A stretch of 64,000 nucleotides of DNA. Source: Mastigamoeba balamuthi (Eukaryota; Evosea; Mastigamoebida; Mastigamoebidae). The DNA lies in NCBI GenBank assembly GCA_902651635.1, contig CACRSC010000038.1:241659-305658 (forward strand), read 5' to 3'. The notes beneath the pieces were generated by a model. That model was given only the letters and a program-made list of their open reading frames with translations. It did no database searches and was not told the DNA's origin. The position numbers were made by a program, and so were the translations under genes. Positions 53,255 to 63,320 of the stretch are shown piece by piece. Position 1 is the first letter of the stretch, and each line of letters opens with the position of its first letter.

Positions 53255-56200
53255 TCAGAACTTTCTGCGCTTGGGCGCGGGCTTGCGCGACGACGCCGAC
53301 GACGAGCCGCGGCGCTTCTCCACGCGCCTGCCCTCCCTCTCGGCGGGCTTCTCGCCGATCTTGAGGTTGATGATGCTGGGCACAGACCCCTTGAGCTTGG
53401 CCAGCGACTCCTCGAGCACGGCCGAGCTGGCGATCTTGCAGTGCGTCACGCCGAGCATCCTCGCGAGCTCCTCCTGCTTCTCCTTGCGCGTCTCCTCGTC
53501 CTCCTCCTCGCCCTCGGCGCCCTTGCTCGCGTTCACGGCGCGCGCCCTGGCCGCGAGCTTCTGCTGCGCCTCGGCCGCCGCCTCCTCGAGGTCCTCGCTC
53601 ATCGGCACGATCGTCGACGTGCTGCCCGGCAGCGGCGCCGTGTCCTCGGCGACCTCGTCCGCCTTGTGCAGCTCGGGCAGCCTGTGCTCGGCCGCGACAG
53701 CCGACTCGACGATGCCGTGCAGGTGCTCCGAGATCTTGCGCATGCACTTGTTGAACATGGCCATGACCTGCGGCGTCTCCAGGCCCAGCCCGCGCGCGGT
53801 CTCCTCGATCGAGCGGTGCTGCAGCCCCAGCGACGCCATCGTCGCGTACTGCGTCGGCGAGAACGACGCCGCGACGCGCTTGGCGAACATCAGGCGCGCC
53901 ACGGCAGGCACCATGTCGAGCACCACGTGGTAGTCCACGAGGTTGCTCGCGTACGACTCGAGCCTGCGGATGTCAAAGTCCGAGAAGTGCATGTCGAGCT
54001 CCTGCTTGCTCATCGGGATCGCGGGTACTGCGGGGAGAACCGTCAGAACCGCACGGGAAAACAAGAGTGGCGCGGCGGGAACGCACTGTCGCTGTAGAGC
54101 ATGCTGAGGACGAGCTTGGGGTCGAGCTTGCTGAAGTCGTACGACAGCAGCGACGAGAACCTGTGCCTGAAGTCGAACACGAACTGCTCCAGCCAGTTGG
54201 CGCTGCACGTGACCTCCATGCCCTCGTCCTTGAGCTTCCGCAGCTGTCCGACGGGCGCGCGGCGTCAGCAACGGGGCGGCGCCACACGGGGAGAGGCAGG
54301 CGCTCGCACCATGATGCACGAGTGCTCGCCGGTGATGTCGCTGGCGGTGAGGCGCAGGTAGACGGGCAGGTAGCCGCTCTTGGCCCAGAAGCCGTACAGC
54401 TGCTGGCTGAGGCCGAACGCGACACCGACGTAGTGCAGGCGCTCAGGCCTGCGCTGCTGCAGCGGGACCAGCAGCGGCGGCAGGCCCTTCCTCGGCTGGA
54501 TCTTCTCCGTCAGCAGCTTCTTCCTCGCCTCGTCGAGCTCCTCGGCTGTGACGCCAGTCGTCAGCGGTGTTGGCCGGCCGAGAGCACACAAAGGGGAGGG
54601 AAGGGCGGATGGGCACCTCCTTCGGGCAGAGGCGCCGACGAGTCCTGCTCGGCCTCGGCCTCCTTCTTGGGAGCGACAGGGGCCTCGTCGAGCGAGGGGA
54701 TGGAGCCCTGGTAGTACGTCTCGAGGATCTCGAGCGCGCGCGTCGCGTAGCCCATGCGCTGCGAGTCGGGGTGCGCGGCGATGCGCACAACACGCGCGCC
54801 CGAGAGCGACGGGAAGTCGTTGTCCTGGTACTGCTGCGACAGCGTCCACGGGATGAGGTCGCCCGCACCGCGCTCGCCGCGCCCGGTGCTCTGCAGGACG
54901 GCCTCGCGGGAGATCTCACCCTCGAGGCTGATCTGGACGGCGACGAGGATGTCGGGGATGCTGCCCGTGTCCTTGACAGGGCCCAGCAGCACGAAGATGT
55001 GGTGCGCGGGGGCGTCCGACAGCAGCTGCAGGTCGTTGGGGCTGTTCTTGTAGTGCGACGCCACAAACAGCGCCATGAGCCTCTGCAGGAACTCCTCGCT
55101 CAGCTGCACGGGCACCGCGTGGTCGAGTCAGCACATTTCAGAATTGTGTGGAGTATTTGGGAGCAGTCGGTGCCTTGTGGAACGAGAACAGCGTGTCGCG
55201 GTTGACGTAGAAGAGGTTGCACTCGGAGGGGTGCGGCAGGCCGTTGGCCAGCGACGGCAGCTGGTTGGCCGCGTCGAGGCACAGCAGCTGGTTGAGCCAG
55301 CGCTCGATGGCGCAGCCCGAGGCGTAGCGGATGGGCTCCTCGAGCGTCAGCTCCTTCAGTATGCGGGCGTTGCTGGCCGTGCCAGTGCCGCTCTGCTCGC
55401 GCAGCTGCTTGATCAGCTTCAGCGACAGCGACCTCCCGGTGCCCTCGTAGCTGCGGGACAGCACAGAAATGTCAGCGTCTCTCGCGGCTGCGGGTCTCGC
55501 ATCTCCCCCAAAAAGAGGAGTCTTTGTGTGCCATTACTTGCACGATTCCGGCATTGAGGGTCGGAGCCGCTTTGATCACATGGCACCACCTACTGCCGGC
55601 ATTGACTTGAAGCCGGATCAAAATTCAAGAGCCGTTGGCAGCTGGTGTAAAAAGAACACAAGAAAAGACCACCGGCGCAGTCCCTTTAAGTAAAGCCCGT
55701 CTCGAGGCAAAAGCACGGTTATGGGCGGCTCTTACATTTGGAAAAAGATGCCTTGGGTGGCCGCTCAACACACCCGCCAGTGGTGCTACAGCGCATTGGC
55801 TTCTAACTGGCCAGGCCGGGCGGCCATGGCCCGAGAAAAATAAAGACCGCCAGTCGGAAAATCTGTTCGAAAAATCTATTTTCCCCATAGATGGAGGAAG
55901 GAAAACTGATGTTGAACAATAAAATTGATGTTCCCAACAACTGGCGGAACCAAGATACGAAGTTGAATCAAGCACCGTAAAAGTTGGGCTAAGCTATAAC
56001 ATTCTACAAAAATCGAAGTCAAACAATCAAGCAAAACAGGAGAAGCATTACACAATTATGGGAAGGCGGGCAAACGCACCCGTTGATCGTGGAGCTGAGG
56101 AAGACCAGGTACGGACCGAGCAGTGCGCGGACGTAGGGCAGCGGGATGGCGGCCGCCTCGTCGATGACGACGAGCTCCGCCTGGCCCAGCCTGCTGGCGT

Positions 56201-57681
56201 CGGTGGGCAGGATGTACTGGATCGTCTGCCTGTGCGCCTTGAACACGTTGATCCTGACGACCACCTTGCCCACGTCCGCAGAGTTGGCCTGGGGAGGGAG
56301 CAGCTCCCTGTCAGTCGCAGCAGCGAGAAGGGCAGGAAACGAGCAAGCTCGAGGCAGCTGAAGCGGACCTGGACTATCTCGTAGTCCGAGCGCTCGTGGT
56401 AGCCCATGGCGTCGAGGCCGCGGACGACAAACTCGAACAGAGTTCGGACGTTCTCGGGGCTCGGGGCCGTGACGAAGATGTTCGAGTACCCTGCGGCCAC
56501 AGCACCAGCGACGCCGAGGCCCAGCGACGCGGACTTGCCGCGACCACGGGCTGCCGTGACGCTGACGGTAACCCTCAGCGTCTTCTCAGTGACGGCGTCC
56601 AGCAGCCTGTGTGCATAACATGGGTCAGAAAGCGATCTAGGAAGTCGGATATCGAGTATCGACGCAACTGCATGCAGACGCGGGCCTGGTCGACAGTGTT
56701 GGCGACACTGATGAGGGAGCCGGCGGGCTGGACGTCGGCCATGGAGGCGCGCAGGTCGCGCAGCTCCTTGGGAACGTCGGGGGCGGAGGTGCCCTCCTCC
56801 TCGTCGTCGCTGCCGCGCTTGGCCGGGGTGACGGCCGCACGCGCGCGGCTGGTGATCGGCAGCACGTTGAGCTCGTCGTCGACGACGAGGCACGACTCGC
56901 ACGCCGCGAGGCTCAGGATGAACCTCTCGTTGAAGCGGGCCACCGGCGCCTCGCTGGACCCGTCGCGGGCCAGCCTCTGTTGGTGCCAGCCGATCGCATT
57001 ATGGTCAGAAGACGGCTGGGCCACTCTGGCGCGCAGAACAGCAATTGCTTTGGGGGTGGCGGCGTGCCTTGTGGACGTCCATGCTGAGCGTGTAGAGCTG
57101 GCGGAGCGAGTCCATCGTGCGGAGCAGCAGCACGATGCAGCCGCCGCCCTCGACGGTCTCGCACGTGCGCGCGAGCAGGTTCGGCGTGAGCGCCTCAAAG
57201 TCCTGCAGCACGAGCATGCCGAACGTGTTGCCGAGGACCTTGTGCGTCTCCGAGTAGTACACGTACCGGATGTCCGTCGTCGTGACGAACATCTCCAGGC
57301 TGTCCTGTAGGGTGGCATTTCCCGTAATCGGGGATAAACGTCAGAAACGTCACCGAAACCCGAGGGAAGGCGAGTCACGACACGTCAACGACGCGAGGGG
57401 CGGCGAGGAGGCAGGCGTACGCCGTCCTTCTTGTCCAGGCGGGTGCCGGACTTGCGGGCCTTGTCGAGTCGCTTCTTCATGCTGGGGCTGAAGCCGAGGT
57501 CCTTCTTGTAGCACCAGAGGACCGAGGGCCGCGAGCGCACGGCGGCCTTGCTGAGCATGTAGTGCAGGTTGACCACCTGCTCGCGGGCGCGGTCGCCGAC
57601 GACGACGAACAGGCTGCGGTGGCGCTGCGCGACGCCCGCCTCGATCATGGCGCGGATGCGCGGGTCCAGCTTCTTCTTCAT
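53255..57681 (-). CDS. NAT10: RNA cytidine acetyltransferase NAT10/KRE33
   Basis: Ten exons (57681-57421, 57305-57067, 56976-56669, 56606-56369, 56288-56080, 55450-55174, 55103-54617, 54545-54310, 54243-54087, 54028-53255) give 1061 residues, near the human length of 1025. It aligns through the family: RSLFVVVGDRAREQVVNLHY, GNTFGMLVLQDFEALTPNLL, the helicase Walker A TAARGRGKSASLGL and Walker B LVVIDEAAAIPLP, SSTINGYEGTGRSLSLKL, the GNAT acetyl-CoA site RVVRIAAHPDSQRMGY, and a basic lysine-rich tail. The enzyme makes N4-acetylcytidine in 18S rRNA and tRNA (with THUMPD1/TAN1) in the nucleolus. Two introns are GC-AG with donor AAG|gcac (56977-57066, 55104-55173). Intron 55451-56079 is 629 nt, five to ten times longer than the others. 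Confidence 0.96.
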
Positions 57682-57973
57682 TGTGTGCGGGGCGTGGGGG
57701 AGGGGCTACTGCTGAAGCGGCCGGGGTAGCAGGGGCAACACAAATGGAGATATCTGCGATGATGTCATCTGCAGATCCGGGTATCTCCGCTTCCAAACAA
57801 ATCCTCTCTCCGGGAGAGGTCCTACCGCCACTCGTACTGCGCTCACTGCCATCGGGCGTGGCACCGCCCGCCCAGATGCAGACGGAAAGAACGTGCGAGC
57901 GCTGTTGAAATCCAACTGATTTCCAGCTGAATTATTGATATTCCGTTTTAGAGGAAATATTGGCGTTAATGAG
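57682..57973. promoter_or_regulatory. Divergent promoter region
   Basis: 292 bp between the head-to-head NAT10 and proline-rich genes. The part next to the plus-strand gene is AT-rich (ttattgatattccgtttta). No defined motif seen. Confidence 0.35.
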
Positions 57974-58822
57974 ATGCAGGAAGCCAGTGGCAACTGTGCA
58001 ACCGACCTGCCTCCCACGCCCCCGCCCAAGCCGCCGCGGGTGCCGCCGCCCCCGCCCGCTGCGCCCAAGCCCGTCCTGCGCCGCGCGCTCAGCGAGACGC
58101 TGCGCAGCCGCCAGACGCGCTCCAACTCGCTGCCCGCGCAGCTCAGCGCCCGCGCCAGCGCGCCGTGCGCCCCCGAGGGCTCGGCGCTGCTCCCCGGCGC
58201 CCCGCCGCGCGCCTTCGCGTGGAAGTCGGGCACGCGCGCGCTGTTCGAGCTGCGCGACATCGCCGACACGACCGCCCGCCTCAAGGCCGCCGAGCTGCTG
58301 CGCGCGCACCAGGAGGAGACCGCGCGTGCCGAGCGCGAGCGCGAGTTCGAGCCCGGGGACGCCTCCCCGCGGTCCCCGCGGCCCGCGGCCTGCAGCGCGT
58401 GGCGCGGCGGCACGGCGGCGCTGAAAGAGCAGCGCGCGGCGGCGGCGGCGGCGGCGACGGCAGAGGAGGACGCGAGGCAGCGCGAGGCGGAGGCGCAGGA
58501 GCGGCGCCTGGCGGAGCAGAGGCGGCGGGAGGAGGAGCAGCGGAGGCAGAGGGAGGCGGAGGAGGCGGGGGAGGCGTGGGAGGGGTCGCACGAGGCGCGT
58601 AAGAGCAGGGGGCCGCCGCGGGTGCCCTCGGCCCCGAGCCTGCGGTGCAGAGTCCGCGGGGCCAGCGCGTCGTCGGCGGCGGCCGTGAAGCTCGCGGGGC
58701 CGCCGCAGCCCGCGCCCGCCGCGGTGGTCGTCAGGGCCACGGGGGTCCGCGTGAGCGTCGGTGTCGACGACGCCAAGAGGGAGCCCAAGCTGCCGAGACC
58801 GCTGCCTCCGACTCTGGCGTAG
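57974..58822 (+). CDS. Proline-rich coiled-coil protein, unknown function
   Basis: Single exon, 282 residues. Residues 10-40 are proline-rich with SH3/EVH1-ligand-like runs (PPTPPPKPPRVPPPPP), followed by serine/arginine-rich sequence (ALSETLRSRQTRSNSLP), a short helical segment (ALFELRDIADTTARL), and a coiled coil of about 70 residues (EEDARQREAEAQERRLAEQR). The tail is basic and disordered. It looks like an adaptor, perhaps linked to actin or signalling; no domain identifies it. GC content is very high. Confidence 0.6.
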   Translation: MQEASGNCATDLPPTPPPKPPRVPPPPPAAPKPVLRRALSETLRSRQTRSNSLPAQLSARASAPCAPEGSALLPGAPPRAFAWKSGTRALFELRDIADTTARLKAAELLRAHQEETARAEREREFEPGDASPRSPRPAACSAWRGGTAALKEQRAAAAAAATAEEDARQREAEAQERRLAEQRRREEEQRRQREAEEAGEAWEGSHEARKSRGPPRVPSAPSLRCRVRGASASSAAAVKLAGPPQPAPAAVVVRATGVRVSVGVDDAKREPKLPRPLPPTLA

Positions 58823-59266
58823 AAAGCCAGTTTACTGGCCGGGGCTGGTGGGCCCCCCCCTTTCTGTGTATGCTAGTGCAAAGCGACCACCCACATACCC
58901 CCTCACCCCTCGTCTGTAGAGAACACCCTCCTGAGGCCCTCCCTTCCAAGTGCCGCCTGAATGAAAGTGCTCAGAATTCGCGGATCGATCGTTCGATCTT
59001 CGGGTCGTTCGGGTATCATTTCGTGCGCGTTCGCATCTGTGCTCAATTGCTTTCGGTTTCAGCACAACGGCTTTCGCCGGTGTTTGCGGTTGCTCGCAGC
59101 GCAGAGATAGCCCACCCCCAGACCCAGGCACCGCGGCGGACGTTGGGTCAACCGACACCCGATGAGTCAGCAGCGGGGCCGAAAATATCCTGCCTCGAAT
59201 ATCTTCTATGAAAATACAGTCAAAATATCCGGGCGCCCCAACACCCAAGGCTCGTCCTGCCCAGCG
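58823..59266. other. Intergenic, no gene seen
   Basis: Spacer and probable 5' UTR of the eIF4E-like gene. It turns AT-rich after 58970 (gatcgatcgttcgatc at 58983-58998 is palindromic). An in-frame upstream ATG at 59162 would add 35 residues to the eIF4E-like protein. Confidence 0.5.
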
Positions 59267-62200
59267 ATGGAGCAGGAGGAGACCCCGCTCGAGCTCAACC
59301 GCTCGTGGACGATCTGGTTCGACAAGGGCGGCGCCCGGGGCCAGACGCGCGCGCAGTACGAGAGCGGCATCACCGCGCTGGGGACGTTCTCGTCCGTGCA
59401 GGACTTCTGGCGCTACTGGAACGCCATCTTCGGCGAGCGCCAGAAGCTGCCCGACAGGTGCAACCTCCTCGTCTTCCAGCACGACATCAAGCCCACCTGG
59501 GAGGACCCCGCCAACGCCTCGGGCGGCTGCTGGGTGCGCCTGATTCCCCTAATTTCCTCCGCCTCTCCTCGCCCCCGTTTCCATGGATGGATGCGCGCAC
59601 CACCGAATTACGCGCCGGTTCCGGGGACGCCTCGCTCGGTTCCACCGGTTCTGGGGGGCGGCTGTGTTGGCGCGCGGCGTGGGGGGGATGCCGTGGCGTT
59701 GGGTGCGTGTGTATGTGTGGCCCTTGGCGGTTCCTGTGAGGTGCGGTCGGTTGCAGACGGGGACTCTGGGCAGTTCGTCTTTGCTGCCACCGCGTCATCC
59801 CCGGCCGGCCACCGAGTTGCCTCGGGTTTTTCCGAGCCGGGACGCTGGGGGGGTGGAGGCACCGAAGCGCGCCGGACCCTGGGGAGCCACACCGCGATAG
59901 CCGTGGCGCCAGTTGTCTCGTTTTCGACTTTTTTCTTGTCTCGTTGGGGATGTCTGTACACCCGGCGGCTCAAAGCCCCCATCGCGACACGTTTCCGCAT
60001 CCGTCCCCCCACTCCTCGCTGCCTGGCAGCCGCGCGCCCTGCCCCAGAGTTGCTCTCCAGCCGTCCGTGCGGCGCGATGAGGCTGCTGGCCCGTCTGGGG
60101 AGGTTTTTGTTGCCTTTGCTGATGACGCGCCTTACTGTACTGACGGTCAGTTGCCCTCAGACGATACAATCGCCCAGCAAGACGGCCAGCCAGAAGCTCG
60201 CCACCAACATCGTCCTCGAGGTCATCGGCGAGATGCTGCCGGGCCCCTCTGACGACGTCGTGCGCAGATCCCCGATCTCTGCCCTGCCCTGTCAGCGGGA
60301 CCGGGGGGAGACAAATATCTTCCCCGATGAAATCTCGCCCGCCTGTGACGTGTTCTTACCCCCGCCCTCCCCTCCCTCCCCTTTGGCGGGCAACGCGGCC
60401 AGTGCGGCGTCGTCGTGAGGCTGCGGCACGCGGGGGACACGGTGGCGGTGTGGAACAGGAGCCCGGACGTGCCGTCGGTGGCGCAGACGACGGCGCACAT
60501 ACGGACGGTGGTGGAGTCGCTGAACCTGGACCCCGAGGGCGCCGTGCCCGCCATCTCGTACCAGTCGCACAGGGACGCCATGAACGTCAACCAGAAGTTC
60601 AAGTCCTCGACCGACTCCCCCAACCCCTCGACGCCCTCGCGCTCCCGCCTGCGCGTCGACGTGGCCACCGCCCAGCAGCAGCAGCAGCAGCAGCACACGG
60701 GGCTCATCGCCTCGCCAGCGTCTACGCCCCTCTCGTCCTCGCTGCCCTCGTCCCCGCTCTGCGTGCAGGTCCCCGTGGCCGCAGTCCAGGCCCCTCCCAC
60801 GGGCTCCAGCGCACCCCCGGAGCCCCAGCCCTCGCCTGCACCGCTGTCGCAGGCACCGCAGGCGCAGCAGCAGCAGCAGCAGCAGCAGCAGACGCCGCAG
60901 AAGCCGGCGTACAGGGAGCACAGGCGGTACATGACGACCAGCGGGGCCCCTGCGCAGCAGCAGCGGCAGCCGCAGATGGCGCAGCAGTACGGGCACTACC
61001 AGGCGGCCTACGCGGCCCCGGCGGGCCACTACGCGGCGTACGCGGGCGCGGGCGGCGCGCTGTCGCCCCGGCCGCCGGCGCTGCCCGCGGGGTTCCCCGG
61101 TGGCCTCGCGGCCGTCAACCCCCACGCGGCAGCGCTGGCGCAGGCAGAGGCCTGGCGCGCGCACAAGAAGAGCTACTCCGCGGACGTGACGCCCCTGGTC
61201 CGTCGAGCCCCCGCGCTGTGGGGGAGGAGGAGGGGGCTGGGGGTGGGGGACTGAACGCCACGCTGCGTGACTCGCAGGAGCGGTCGGTCAAGTCGCTGGA
61301 GGAGGCGCTGCCGCTGCTGCAGAGGCAGGGGTTCGCGATACCCGAGTGGGTCAAGGGGGCGGGGCCGCGGTCGGTGCTCGTCAAGAGCGAGGCGCCGTCG
61401 AGCGCGGTGTCGCCGCAGCCCGCGTCGCACGACGAGCACCAGCAGCGCCCGTCCAGGGACAGCGCGCCCGTGTCGCAGCTCGCCCTCGAGCAGCCGCCGG
61501 AGCTGCATCTGCAGCCGCAGAGCGTCGAGCAGCAGCTGCGGTCGATACTGCCGCCGATGGCCTACCGCGTGCACCGCAAGGCCGTGTCGGTCGACAACGC
61601 GGGCCCGTTCTACAACGAGGCTGCGGCGTCGCGGCTGCAGGAGGGCCCCATGTCGACGCTGGACCTCGCGCACACGAGCCCCATGATGCTGCAGAGCCAG
61701 CTGCCCATGCCCGAGCAGCAGGACCTCCTCGCAGCGCTGCCGGCGACGAGGAGCGACGCGATGCTGCTGATGCCCTCGCCCGCGGGCGGCATCTTCGACT
61801 CACTCGCGGTGCCGCCCATGCAGCCCATCGACATGGCCGTGCCCGAGGCCCCCCGGGACTCCGCTGCCTGCGACGCGCAGGCCCCGTCGCACTTTGGAGA
61901 CGTCCCGGCGATTCGCGTCGAGGACCCCGCGATTGTGCACGCCATCGTGTCCGAGCAGCAGCAGCAGCAGCAGAAGCAGCAGGCGCGCGACGAGGAGGCG
62001 CCAACCATGCTGTCCGCGGGTCCAAAGCACAACAAGACGCCCTCGAACCCGGACGCTGGCGGCGTCCTGAAGCGGGGCAGCGCAAGGAAGCTCGCCGTGC
62101 AGGGGAGCGCGGGGTCGCCCTCGGGGATGTCGCCGAGGGCAGCTGAGCCCGTCCCGGCTCCCGTGTGCGTAGCTGTCGCCCAGCAGCCGGTAGGCACGCC

Positions 62201-62918
62201 GCCCGTATCGGGTGCGTCGAGCCCCCGAGTGGAGGACCAGCCCAAGCCGCAGCTGAAGCCTGCCGAGGCCACGCGGCAGTCTGAGGCGAGGCTGAGCCCG
62301 AGGGGCAGCGAGCCTGCCGGGCAGCAGAAGGCGCCAACGCCGCAGTCGTCGGGCGGAGAGGAGGACGTGCTCGTGGCAGCGGTCGCCTCGAAGCAGAAGC
62401 GCTCCTCCCGGGCTTTGGAGCCGCCGCAGGGAGCGGGCAAGGCGGTGGCCAAGTCCAAGACCCCGGAGCTGTGCAACTCGCGCGCTGTCCAGCAGTCGCC
62501 TGTGTCCGCGCAGTCCAAGACGCCGCCGCCCTCCTTGTCGTCCAAGGCGCGCAAGGGCCAGCAGAAATGTGCCTCTGAGCCACCGCAGAAGACCTCCCTC
62601 ACTCCCCGCAAAACGTGAGTCTTCCCTTGCACACCCGCCAGCCACCATCCCCCTGCTATTCTATCTATTGACCCCTGCGGCGCGGCGCGGTCGTTCAGAC
62701 ACTCGAAGGGCAGCAACAGCACTGCTGCTGCTCGGGTGGAGGACGAGGAGCGCACGGAGGCGGGCAGCAAGAAGGCCAAGGCCACGGCGGCAGAGACGAG
62801 CCACGCGATGATCAAGCACGTGATTCTCGGTGCTCTCGGAGGTGCCCTGTTTGTCGTGCTCCTCGTTGTAGGTTGGTATTTGTTTAGGAGCCGTGACGCC
62901 GTCGTGCTTCGGCAGTGA
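59267..62918 (+). CDS. Class II eIF4E-like (4EHP-type) protein with Q-rich tail and C-terminal membrane anchor
   Basis: Exons 59267-59533, 60161-60259, 60403-61197, 61278-62614 and 62699-62918 give 905 residues. Residues 1-180 are an eIF4E fold: LELNRSWTIWFDKG, TFSSVQDFWRYWNAIF, GIKP-type HDIKPTWEDPANASGG (cap-binding Trp-Glu kept) and CGVVVRLRHAGDTVAVWNRS. The first cap-stacking Trp is Tyr (RAQYESG), as in class II 4EHP. Then follow about 650 residues rich in Q, P, A and S with CAG-encoded glutamine runs, and the protein ends with one membrane helix (VILGALGGALFVVLLVVGWY) before a short RSRDAVVLRQ tail. 4EHP proteins bind caps and repress translation; tail anchoring would fix this to a membrane. 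The 627-nt first intron has no in-frame stop, so its removal is an inference from family alignment. Confidence 0.8.
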
Positions 62919-63320
62919 TCAATAAGCACTTATAGCAAACAACAAAGTGACACTTCTGACTTGAGGATTACACCGCCGCAAGGACCGGCCAGCTCTGCCA
63001 GCTCTTTCCACCCCCTCCGACGGCCTTAGCAACACAGGTCCCGCCCGACCAGATGATGTGCATAGATGTTGTCGTATTGATGAAGTTTCGTTTGTTCTAC
63101 ACTACTCGGTTGGAAGAGTGAGGGAAGTGGGGTAATCGCGGGGAACATAAAAGAAAAAAAACTACCGGCCATTCGGACTTGGTGCAGGAACGACGTCCGA
63201 GTCGTATTGCAAATCCAGTTCCAACAAGCGGAGGGGGCCCGGCGGCCGAAGAGGCGCTCACCACCACCCCCTCCTCCGTCGGCAGGCGGGCGGCCAAGCC
63301 CGCTGCCAGGTGCGATCTGC
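62919..63320. other. Intergenic between convergent genes, no gene seen
   Basis: Carries the 3' UTRs of the eIF4E-like gene (AATAAG at 62922) and of SLBP on the other strand. No coding frame of note. Confidence 0.5.

Noticed and set aside
55451-60160. The two long introns (629 nt in NAT10, 627 nt in the eIF4E-like gene) as copies of one element
   Set aside because: Read in transcript orientation they share no visible similarity and differ strongly in GC; the similar length looks accidental.
60403-62614. The Q-rich region as a separate gene from the eIF4E domain
   Set aside because: The exon at 60403-61197 encodes the end of the eIF4E fold and the Q-rich start in one unbroken frame.
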